The position numbers and the translations under genes are program-made. Shown here in pieces: positions 1-5,281 of a stretch of 5,281 nt of DNA. The notes beneath the pieces are model-generated. The model was not told the origin of the DNA, did no database searches, and saw only the letters and a list, made by a program, of their open reading frames with translations. Position 1 is the first letter of the stretch. Each line of letters starts with the position of its first letter. Origin of the DNA: CAZUNO01 sp964621445 [NCBI: Candidatus Hadarchaeota archaeon] (GTDB lineage Archaea; CAYQAE01; CAYVLA01). The stretch lies in the NCBI GenBank assembly GCA_964621445.1, contig CAZUNO010000062.1, forward strand, positions 1 to 5,281, given 5' to 3'.

Positions 1-104
1 CAACAACCACTAAACCCAAAAACAAGGCCAGAGAGGAGCGACTCCCGAGCCTTAAGGATAAGATCTTGATCAATACTTTTAAGCAGAGGGGAGGAGTCAA
101 GTGA
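1..104 (+). CDS. 3' end of an unidentified upstream gene (partial)
   Basis: The frame beginning at position 3 is open from the window edge and stops at TGA 102-104. It gives 33 residues, beginning TTTKPKNKAREERLP and ending FKQRGGVK, a lysine/arginine-rich hydrophilic tail. The coding call rests mainly on the junction: the TGA overlaps a GTG at 101-103 in the GTGA arrangement common between co-translated operon genes, and a strong Shine-Dalgarno site lies inside this frame at 88-96. The family cannot be recognised from so short a piece. A basic C-terminal tail would suit many cytoplasmic or membrane proteins. The frame starting at position 1 is also open, to TGA 67-69, but makes no comparable junction. 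The gene is probably the operon partner immediately upstream of the phosphodiesterase. Confidence 0.5.
   Translation, partial: TTTKPKNKAREERLPSLKDKILINTFKQRGGVK
85..103 (+). promoter_or_regulatory. Ribosome binding site and GTG start inside a GTGA overlap
   Basis: The purine run AGAGGGGAGGAG (85-96) contains GGAGG at 90-94, six bases before GTG 101-103. That is near-ideal spacing. For the TTG at 114, the only in-frame start codon at the beginning of the phosphodiesterase frame, the same site would be 19 bases away. The site therefore points to initiation at GTG 101, yet that GTG reads only two codons (GTG AAG) before TGA 107-109... in the sequence as given the second-frame stop is met at once. 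It thus decides the start question for the next gene, and suggests either an extra base near 107 or a leader mini-ORF. Confidence 0.55.
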
Positions 105-113
105 AGTGATAAC

Positions 114-1733
114 TTGGGTAGAATCTATTGTATTTGCCTTGATGGCGCACCCCCGACCATTCTTAGGAGATTTGCTAACGACGGTACCATGCCCAATCTT
201 GGCCGATTGATGACGGATAGCTGTTGGTCAAAGGCGGTGCCTTCTTTACCAACCGTAACCTCGGTAAACTGGACGACGATGGTTACCGGTCTCCATTGTG
301 GTACTCATGGCAGACCATTCTCCCAAAACGAGGTTCGATATTTCTGGGAGGAGGCCGAGGAGGCGGGAATTCCGGTAGGCTTAGCTAACATCGAGCATAA
401 CAATTTGGGAGAGAGGACTTTCTTCGTCGGGCACCCCGAGATCCTGTCCGATCCCCAATACATCAGCGTGGAGCCGGATAGCACCCAGGAATCAACGATG
501 CGGGATCAGGATGGTAATGAACTAGCTTCACTGTCGTGCTCGGTAGGCAAACGGATAGAAATCCATATAGAGGGGAAGACATCCTCCGAGATAATCATCG
601 ATCCCGACTTCACATCTGACCATGTGGCCCTGGCTGGCTCGGACGAAAGGCATACAGCATTTACCACCAGGTTTAGGTATGATTCAGAGTCAAATAGACT
701 GTACGTGTCACCTCTAAGGGCCACATACGGTTTCGCTGAGCCGCGCCGGATCGAGAGGAGAATTCTGGATGAAGTTGGGCTACCACCTGTCAAGGGATTC
801 CCTCTCTACCACAAGGGGAAGGCCAATTTGGAAAGGTCACTTGAGGAGGAGCTCTATCATGCCACATGGTTTGGGAAGGTCGCCTATGAGATGATGCATG
901 ATGAGGAAGACGGATTGTGGTTCCACAGACATAATACAACTGATGGGGTAGGGCATATGTACCTTGGCCTAGTAGACCCCGCTGCACATAGCTATGATCC
1001 GCACGGGGTTGAGGGTAACTGGCAGGCTCTAAGGAGATGGTATATCACCGTTGACCGTTTACTTGAGGAATCTGTGGGAAAAGACCCCCAGGCACGCCTT
1101 GCCATGTGCACGGACCACGGACATGTTGCATACAAAAGAACTCTATCCCTCGGGAGGCTTTTCCTCAACAACGGGCTTGTAAAGACCAAGGACAATGATC
1201 CCGGGAAGATAGATGAGGAGAATTCCAGGATAAAGATATCGAATGATGAGATCTTCATTAATCCCTCGACCTGTGAAAGGGGAAGTGGAGAATACGAGAG
1301 GTTGCGAAGCGAAATTATTGAAACTTTACGAGGGCTCGTTGACCCGGAGACTGGTAGACATATCGTTACACTGGCAGTGAGAAAGGAGAATGCCCAGGCT
1401 CTTCAGTTCTGGGGTAAGAAACGGGGAGATGTTCTATTCGAGTTGGAGCCAGGCTATTTTGCGATTAGGGATCTAGTTGCCGACGAAATTTTCCCTGGTA
1501 TCGGCGCCAAAAACTCCTCTGTTCACCATGGTTGGCTACCCGGGTATGAGACGGACGTGGGATCAAGTTATTCATTCATATTGTTCTCAGGTCTTGGGAA
1601 GGGGGAAAGGGATATAGAGGTTGTTGGAGCTCCTCATCTCGTTGATTTCGCTCCCACGGTCCTTTCTTTTCTTGGGCTGGAAGGAGAGTGGCTACAGGGT
1701 AGGGTACTGACGGACATGATCGATCCGGATTAG
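114..1733 (+). CDS. Type I phosphodiesterase/nucleotide pyrophosphatase family protein (alkaline phosphatase superfamily)
   Basis: This is a predicted metal-dependent phosphoric ester hydrolase of 539 residues; its substrate is unknown. The two-metal site of the superfamily is visible in order. D10 lies in the N-terminal CLDGAPP. The nucleophile is probably T49, in LPTVTSVNWTTMVTG. D277 and H281 fall in TTDGVGH, D334-H335 in CTDHGH, and a final histidine at 471 or 472 in HHGWLPG. The C-terminus (VDFAPTVLSFLGLEGEWLQGRVL) is the usual closing helix and strand of this fold. Residues about 100-230 carry no recognisable motif and may be a substrate-specificity insertion. No signal peptide or membrane segment is seen, so it looks cytoplasmic. 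The only in-frame start near the N-terminus is TTG 114, poorly placed for the ribosome binding site. If T107 is an extra base, the protein starts at GTG 101 as MKDNLGRIYCICLDG. Phosphomutase or sulfatase relatives are less likely, because the nucleophile context is threonine in an NWTT-type motif. The isomerase-like gene follows on the same strand. Confidence 0.88.
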   Translation: MGRIYCICLDGAPPTILRRFANDGTMPNLGRLMTDSCWSKAVPSLPTVTSVNWTTMVTGLHCGTHGRPFSQNEVRYFWEEAEEAGIPVGLANIEHNNLGERTFFVGHPEILSDPQYISVEPDSTQESTMRDQDGNELASLSCSVGKRIEIHIEGKTSSEIIIDPDFTSDHVALAGSDERHTAFTTRFRYDSESNRLYVSPLRATYGFAEPRRIERRILDEVGLPPVKGFPLYHKGKANLERSLEEELYHATWFGKVAYEMMHDEEDGLWFHRHNTTDGVGHMYLGLVDPAAHSYDPHGVEGNWQALRRWYITVDRLLEESVGKDPQARLAMCTDHGHVAYKRTLSLGRLFLNNGLVKTKDNDPGKIDEENSRIKISNDEIFINPSTCERGSGEYERLRSEIIETLRGLVDPETGRHIVTLAVRKENAQALQFWGKKRGDVLFELEPGYFAIRDLVADEIFPGIGAKNSSVHHGWLPGYETDVGSSYSFILFSGLGKGERDIEVVGAPHLVDFAPTVLSFLGLEGEWLQGRVLTDMIDPD

Positions 1734-1844
1734 CAAGGAGATGAGGTCTACTTCCAAATCAGGTTCGGCATAGTTGGTGAGAAGGTAGCCACCAAGGTTC
1801 ATACTTATTATCTAGGAAAAAGCCATCCGGCAGAGGTTTGTTGA
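1734..1844 (+). pseudogene. Startless 36-codon open stretch in frame with the phosphodiesterase, ending in TGATG
   Basis: Directly after the TAG at 1731-1733 the same frame stays open until TGA 1842-1844, and that stop shares its A with the ATG of the next gene (TGATG). The translation, beginning QGDEVYFQIRFGIVGEK and ending YYLGKSHPAEVC, looks protein-like, and G or A dominates the first codon positions. There is no ATG, GTG or TTG in this frame, so it cannot start by itself as read. An ATG at 1741 lies one frame off: one added base between 1744 and 1746 would give M-x-VYFQIRFG. Possible readings are a small gene broken by an indel, a C-terminal extension of the phosphodiesterase reached by amber readthrough, a remnant, or chance, since a stop-free run of this length is not rare. 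No family is recognised. Confidence 0.3.
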
Positions 1845-3250
1845 TGCAGAACGTGAAGCCAAAGGATGTAAAGGTGTTCATTAAACCGGTCTTCGTTCAA
1901 CTCAACCACTCCGGTGCCTATGAGGGGCCTTGCAGGGTTGGAAAGAAGGAGGAGATGGGTCCTGAGAGGGAGAGGAGATTAGGTGAACAGAATTACCAGG
2001 CATTCAGCAGGGAGGTGTCCGAAAATACGTCGAATGAAGCCCTTATCCTGGACCCCATCAAGATCGAGTGGGGAGATGACTGGGTTCTTCACGAGGGCGA
2101 ACTTGAAAAGCTCGACAGGGATGCGCGGGATGTTGACTTCTTCCTCGTTAAGGGAAGCTTGTGTCAGTATCCGGCGGTTAGAATTGCTCACCGATATCAA
2201 AAGCCGATAGTAATGGTCGGTCCAGTGGCTACCGTTGATGTGTCGGCCTACCTGAGGTCGAGGGGACTTGAGGGGTATGCCCCCATGGATTACAATGATC
2301 TAGATCATTTAATCAAGTTAATGAGGGTAAGGAAGGCAGTTTCTAGAACTCGTATTCTCCTGGCAAGGGAGGGAGATACAATTCCCTTGGGCGTGGTGAG
2401 TACTTTATGGAATCTTGATGATCTGATGCAGCGATTTGGGATTCAACATTGCTCGATAGCATCGGATTCGATATTCGAGCGGATGGAAAACCCATCAACG
2501 GAGGAGTCCAAGTTAGCGGAAGAGACCACGGACCGGCTGGTTGAAGGAGCTCAAGCCGTGCATATGGAAAGACGGGATATCTTGCCCTCGGTGCAATACT
2601 ATGTTGCTGCAAGGGCAATTATGGAGGAGATGGAGTGCAATGCCTTCTCGGTTCCTTGTTTCGAGATATGCGCCAAGAGAAGGGCTGATGAGAAAAGGGT
2701 TACCTTCTGCCTTACCCACACCCTCATGAAGGACCAGGGATTTCCGTCAGCCTGCGAGGGCGACCTAAATGCGCTGTTGTCCATGGCCCTTCTGATGTAC
2801 CTTTCGGGTGGTTCGGCCTATATGGGGAATTCGCGGATAGTTGACGAGCAAGAGGATATCATGGCCTTAAATCACGATGTTCCCGGATTGCGAATGAAGG
2901 GGTTTGATGCCCCGGATTCAGATTACGAGATTAGAAATTTCACCGTGGGGGGTTGGGGCGTGACCGTGAGGTATGACTTCTCCCAGGATATTGGGGAACC
3001 GGTTACGCTTGCACGTTTTGATCCAGCAGCGAGTAGGTTACTGGTTGTAGAGGGGACCATCTGTGGGGGAAGGGGAGTGGACCAGATAGGTTGTACCCTG
3101 GAAGTGAATATCAAGGTACAGGATGTTAAGGATCTCTTCCGGAAGGAGCAGGATTTTGGTCACCACCTGTCGTTGGCCTATGGCCATCACGCCTCTGACC
3201 TGCGATCTCTAGGCGAAATGATGGGATTCGAAGTAATAGTGTCACGGTAG
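1844..3250 (+). CDS. L-fucose/L-arabinose isomerase-fold protein (sugar isomerase-like)
   Basis: The 468-residue protein, counted from ATG 1844, resembles the FucI/AraA-like sugar isomerases, which interconvert aldoses and ketoses with a divalent metal. An N-terminal alpha/beta region includes VDFFLVKGS and KPIVMVGPVA. A central segment, GDTIPLGVVSTLW with FGIQHCSIASDSIF, resembles the second domain. The C-terminal domain carries the likely metal-site motif PSACEGDLNALLSMALL (E305), then the acidic VDEQED (334-338) and LNHDVPG (H344). A histidine-rich end follows (H440, H441, H448, H449). Its length suits the family. ATG 1844 is preferred because AGAGG (1832-1836) sits 7 bases upstream and the ATG overlaps the preceding stop as TGATG. 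In-frame TTG codons at 1838 and 1841 are weaker alternatives. Many characterised relatives have an HCG-type motif where this protein has NHD, so the sugar, and even isomerase activity, are uncertain. It is convergent with the URO-D-like gene. Confidence 0.8.
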   Translation: MQNVKPKDVKVFIKPVFVQLNHSGAYEGPCRVGKKEEMGPERERRLGEQNYQAFSREVSENTSNEALILDPIKIEWGDDWVLHEGELEKLDRDARDVDFFLVKGSLCQYPAVRIAHRYQKPIVMVGPVATVDVSAYLRSRGLEGYAPMDYNDLDHLIKLMRVRKAVSRTRILLAREGDTIPLGVVSTLWNLDDLMQRFGIQHCSIASDSIFERMENPSTEESKLAEETTDRLVEGAQAVHMERRDILPSVQYYVAARAIMEEMECNAFSVPCFEICAKRRADEKRVTFCLTHTLMKDQGFPSACEGDLNALLSMALLMYLSGGSAYMGNSRIVDEQEDIMALNHDVPGLRMKGFDAPDSDYEIRNFTVGGWGVTVRYDFSQDIGEPVTLARFDPAASRLLVVEGTICGGRGVDQIGCTLEVNIKVQDVKDLFRKEQDFGHHLSLAYGHHASDLRSLGEMMGFEVIVSR

Positions 3251-3260
3251 GCTATTTTGC

Positions 3261-4274
3261 TCAAGGCCGGTACTTCCCGAACCGGAAGAAGGAGGCCATC
3301 ATCTCCTCGCAGTTAGCGAGTGGAACATCCGGTCCCAGTTCCCCGCATGCTATCCATCCGCCGTCATGGGTAGCAAAATTATCTATGGTATTGAGCACGT
3401 GTTGGCGGACCTGAAATCTGGAACCATTTGGCAAGATCTGTTGCCTATCGAGTCCTCCCCTAATGCATATCCTCCCGGAACACAAATCGATTAATTCATC
3501 CAGGTCATGAACATTGAGCTGAGGATTTAGGACGTCGATTCCCAGGTCTATGAGATCGGGGATTATGTCCATTATGTAACCATCGCTGTGGAAATGAATC
3601 CTTGCTCCCATTTGCCTGACCGCGGAGAAGAGGCGATTGTACCTGGGCCGAAATACCCTTCTCCATAGGGCTGGCTTTATCATGAGTCCCTGCTGGGTCC
3701 CCCAATCATCCGAAAATACAATGGCATCCGCGCCTTTATCCATCCAGTTCTCTGCCAGTCGAATATCATATTCCACGATCATATCTGCAAGTTCAAGAAG
3801 CTCCGCTTTTTCCGTGTGAAGATCAACCATGACATTCCTCATGCCGCGAAGCCATTGTAGCCTTTCGAACAGGTTCCCGGCGTAAAGACAAACGTATTTT
3901 TTCTGCAGGTCGAATTCATCACCTCCGGCATGATGGGATAGGGAAAGCGAGGAATCGGGATCTGGATCTGGCGTATCAAAATGTACAAAATCGTCCCAAT
4001 TCTCGAGTGGATGTCCTTTCGGTTGACCGGTATAGCCATCCATCACCTTCACCCATTTCACCCCCCACTCATCCTCCATAACCCCGGAATCCGAGCCCTC
4101 TAGGCTATCCTTGGTATGGGGTGGCACGTAGAAGTCTGAGGGGTATTTCTCCAGAAGATCAAGAAAGGGCTTGCCCAATTTAGACACCGTTGCCGTTCTA
4201 TAGGAATGCATATGGGGTATACGGTCCGGCCCCTTGAAGTCTATGGCAGCTAGCACTCTTTCCTTTGCATTCAC
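3261..4274 (-). CDS. Uroporphyrinogen decarboxylase (URO-D)/cobalamin methyltransferase-family protein
   Basis: This 337-residue TIM-barrel protein belongs to the broad URO-D family, which includes haem-pathway decarboxylases and methyltransferases such as MtaA and CmuA. Family features are the opening MNAKERVLAAIDFKGPDRIPH, the central FSDDWGTQQGLMIKPALWRRV (188-207), HFHSDGYIMDIIPDLIDLGID (227-247), and the late ACGELGPDVPLANCEEMM (309-326). It lacks the MRQAGR-type motif of true HemE after DRIP (here DRIPHMHSYRT), so haem synthesis is unlikely. In the methyltransferase branch a zinc site HxC plus a later Cys is usual. Here H227/H229 are followed by S-D rather than Cys, while C310 and C322 are present. 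The start is GTG 4274, with a weak GGCGGG-like site 6 bases before it; nearby ATG codons at 4276 and 4270 are out of frame. No corrinoid-protein gene is visible, so the substrate and reaction are unknown. Confidence 0.85.
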   Translation of the reverse strand: MNAKERVLAAIDFKGPDRIPHMHSYRTATVSKLGKPFLDLLEKYPSDFYVPPHTKDSLEGSDSGVMEDEWGVKWVKVMDGYTGQPKGHPLENWDDFVHFDTPDPDPDSSLSLSHHAGGDEFDLQKKYVCLYAGNLFERLQWLRGMRNVMVDLHTEKAELLELADMIVEYDIRLAENWMDKGADAIVFSDDWGTQQGLMIKPALWRRVFRPRYNRLFSAVRQMGARIHFHSDGYIMDIIPDLIDLGIDVLNPQLNVHDLDELIDLCSGRICIRGGLDRQQILPNGSRFQVRQHVLNTIDNFATHDGGWIACGELGPDVPLANCEEMMASFFRFGKYRP

Positions 4275-4392
4275 ATTTTTCCCGCCGTCATTCCATGATG
4301 GAAATTTTGCTATACAAATACATCCATTTTTCCAGCAAAAATCCTGTGGTGACGGATAAAATAATATCTATCAGGCCTTAAGCCGGATAGAA
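4275..4392. promoter_or_regulatory. Divergent intergenic region, likely control region for both flanking genes
   Basis: These 118 bases separate the start of the URO-D-like gene (leftward) from the start of the GH2 gene (rightward), so both promoters probably lie here. The stretch is visibly AT-richer than its flanks. Leftward, TTGCTG (complement of 4333-4338) and TATAGC (complement of 4309-4314), 18 bases apart, make a weak sigma70-like pair. Rightward, TAAAAT at 4357-4362 resembles a -10 box, but no good -35 lies at the usual distance. An inverted repeat (4305-4340) covers the leftward candidate. If the host is an archaeon, the AT run at 4356-4370 could serve differently. Confidence 0.4.
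4305..4340. repeat. Inverted repeat TTTTGCT/AGCAAAA, candidate operator
   Basis: TTTTGCT at 4305-4311 is matched exactly by AGCAAAA at 4334-4340, with 22 bases between. The match extends imperfectly outward (GGAAA on the left, ATCC on the right). The arm centres are 29 bases apart, near three helical turns, which would let two protein subunits or dimers bind one DNA face. The arms coincide with the candidate leftward -35 and -10 elements, so binding would be expected to affect transcription of the URO-D-like gene. A hairpin role is less likely because of the long loop and AT-rich stem. AT-rich spacers often contain short inverted repeats by chance. Confidence 0.35.
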
Positions 4393-5281
4393 ATGGATCT
4401 GGTTAATAGAAAGTACTCTCCCGCCAGGGTGAATCCAATAGTCCAGCACGAAGAGGAGAGACGACTCAGTATGGATGGCCAGTGGTTGTTCAAGCTGGAC
4501 CCGGATGATATTGGTATTAGAGAGAAATGGTTTGAGCGTGGACCAAGATTCCAGAAAAAAATCATGGTTCCCGGTTCCTGGCAGGGACAGGGATTTGGGG
4601 GTAGTGATACCGAAAGGGTTTGGGACTTTGGACTGCAGGCGAGGGTCCTAAGGGCCACCTACCAGGGGGCAGGATGGTATGTAAAATCCTTCCAAATACC
4701 GGAGGAATGGTATGGTTCCAGGATACGGATGAACTTTGGTGGTATCCATCCTTCTGGGGATATATGGGTTAATGGAAATCTTGCGGGGAAGAATTCCGCT
4801 CCCTTCGTCCCCTTCTCCCTGGATATCACCGATCTGGTCGATGTAAAGGAAGATAATTACCTTTCGGTGAGGGTACATGAGAAAGACAGGTCTCTAGGTT
4901 TCGCGTTTAATTGGCAAGGGAGATGGTCGGGACTATACCGAAGCGTGGAGATCACCGCCACCGGCCCGTCCTGGATCAAGTCATCACTATTGAAACCTGA
5001 AATAAGCGCTGGTTCAATCAATCTAGATTTGAGTTTAGGGGGTTCCCTACCGGGGAATGCTTCAGTCCATATCAGGCTGATAGATTCAGACAGGTTTGTG
5101 GTTGTGGAAGAGGAATTCAACAACGTGCAACTCAGGAATATGTGGAAATTACAGGTTCCCGAGATCTCCCCCTGGAGCCCGGAGGAACCTTTTCTTTATC
5201 GATTCGATCTTAGTATAGAAACTAATGAGCAGACGCTTGACGCACTATCGGAAAGGGTTGGATTCATGGATATCTCTGCTT
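4393..5281 (+). CDS. Glycoside hydrolase family 2 enzyme, N-terminal part (runs off the window)
   Basis: The frame from ATG 4393 is open to the window end, giving 296 codons of a longer gene. Residues about 24-188 form the GH2 sugar-binding jelly-roll: LSMDGQWLFKLD, then MVPGSWQGQGFG (58-69), GAGWYVKSFQIP (92-103), GDIWVNGNLAGKN (122-134), PFSLDITDLV (140-149) and GRWSGLYRSVEI (176-187). Residues about 195-290 are the immunoglobulin-like domain, including WSPEEPFLYRFDL (261-273) and ERVGFMDIS (287-295), which leads into the catalytic barrel. The acid/base and nucleophile glutamates are outside the window, so beta-galactosidase, beta-glucuronidase and beta-mannosidase cannot be told apart. No signal peptide is seen, pointing to the cytoplasm. 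ATG 4393 has only a weak GGA-type ribosome site. ATG 4471 (M27) is preceded by AGAGGAGAG, but 12 bases away, and would cut the usual N-terminal lead-in, so 4393 is preferred. It is divergent from the URO-D-like gene. Confidence 0.9.
   Translation, partial: MDLVNRKYSPARVNPIVQHEEERRLSMDGQWLFKLDPDDIGIREKWFERGPRFQKKIMVPGSWQGQGFGGSDTERVWDFGLQARVLRATYQGAGWYVKSFQIPEEWYGSRIRMNFGGIHPSGDIWVNGNLAGKNSAPFVPFSLDITDLVDVKEDNYLSVRVHEKDRSLGFAFNWQGRWSGLYRSVEITATGPSWIKSSLLKPEISAGSINLDLSLGGSLPGNASVHIRLIDSDRFVVVEEEFNNVQLRNMWKLQVPEISPWSPEEPFLYRFDLSIETNEQTLDALSERVGFMDISA

Noticed and set aside
506-1258. Three antisense open frames on the - strand (506-793, 790-987, 992-1258)
   Set aside because: They lie wholly inside the phosphodiesterase, whose catalytic motifs fix the coding strand. 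Their translations show no family motif.
1741-1773. Mini-ORF from ATG 1741 (10 codons)
   Set aside because: AAGGAG abuts the ATG with no spacing, and the frame ends at TAG 1771. As read it is not a convincing gene.
1781-1843. N-terminal extension of the isomerase-like protein upstream of ATG 1844
   Set aside because: The frame is open back to 1781, but the only extra starts are TTG 1838 and 1841. ATG 1844 has the better ribosome-site spacing and the TGATG overlap.
1979-3114. Short open frames on both strands within the isomerase-like gene
   Set aside because: All overlap the full-length 468-residue frame, which carries family motifs. None has its own ribosome site or recognisable product.
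3267-3285. CCGGT/ACCGG stem with a 9-base loop near the convergent gene ends, as a possible terminator
   Set aside because: The stem is only 5 bp, no T-run follows on either strand, and it lies inside the coding end of the URO-D-like gene.
3261-4274. Reading the - strand gene as hemE (haem biosynthesis)
   Set aside because: The HemE N-terminal MRQAGR-type motif is missing, and the neighbours are carbohydrate genes, not tetrapyrrole genes.
4371-5123. Chain of antisense open frames on the - strand (4371-4658, 4648-4878, 4857-5123)
   Set aside because: The + strand frame from 4393 encodes clear GH2 domains through the whole region, so these are shadows of it.

Overview
The window reads as a stretch of a carbohydrate-utilisation locus from a bacterium (or possibly an archaeon) whose lineage I cannot fix from sequence alone. 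Base composition is roughly balanced. Arginine is often encoded by AGG/AGA, starts are a mix of ATG, GTG and possibly TTG, genes are tightly spaced, and Shine-Dalgarno sites are purine-rich. A phosphodiesterase, a sugar-isomerase-fold protein, an orphan URO-D-like protein and a GH2 glycosidase together recall glycan-degrading environmental bacteria. No ribosomal or other marker gene is present to confirm this.

Layout. Positions 1-104 hold the last 33 codons of an unidentified + strand gene. Its TGA overlaps a GTG (GTGA, 101-104) that has an ideal ribosome binding site. Next comes a full-length alkaline-phosphatase-superfamily type I phosphodiesterase (114-1733, or from 101 if one base is extra). 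It is followed by a 37-codon open stretch (1734-1844) in the same frame beyond its TAG, which ends in TGATG on the start of an L-fucose/L-arabinose-isomerase-fold protein (1844-3250). That gene is convergent, with a 10-bp gap, with a URO-D/cobalamin-methyltransferase-family gene on the - strand (3261-4274). A 118-bp divergent intergenic region (4275-4392) carries an inverted repeat and possible promoters. It separates the URO-D-like gene from a GH2 glycoside hydrolase (4393 to the window end, catalytic part missing).

How they may work together (inference). None of the proteins whose N-terminus is visible has a signal peptide or membrane segment, so the enzymes look cytoplasmic. A plausible scheme is import of an oligosaccharide, GH2 cleavage, removal of a phosphate-ester or phosphodiester substituent by the phosphodiesterase, and aldose/ketose interconversion by the isomerase-like protein. 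The URO-D-like protein may act on a methylated or otherwise substituted intermediate. The substrate is unknown. The two most checkable anomalies are both at gene junctions: an apparent +1 base at the phosphodiesterase start, and the startless in-frame ORF between the phosphodiesterase and the isomerase.
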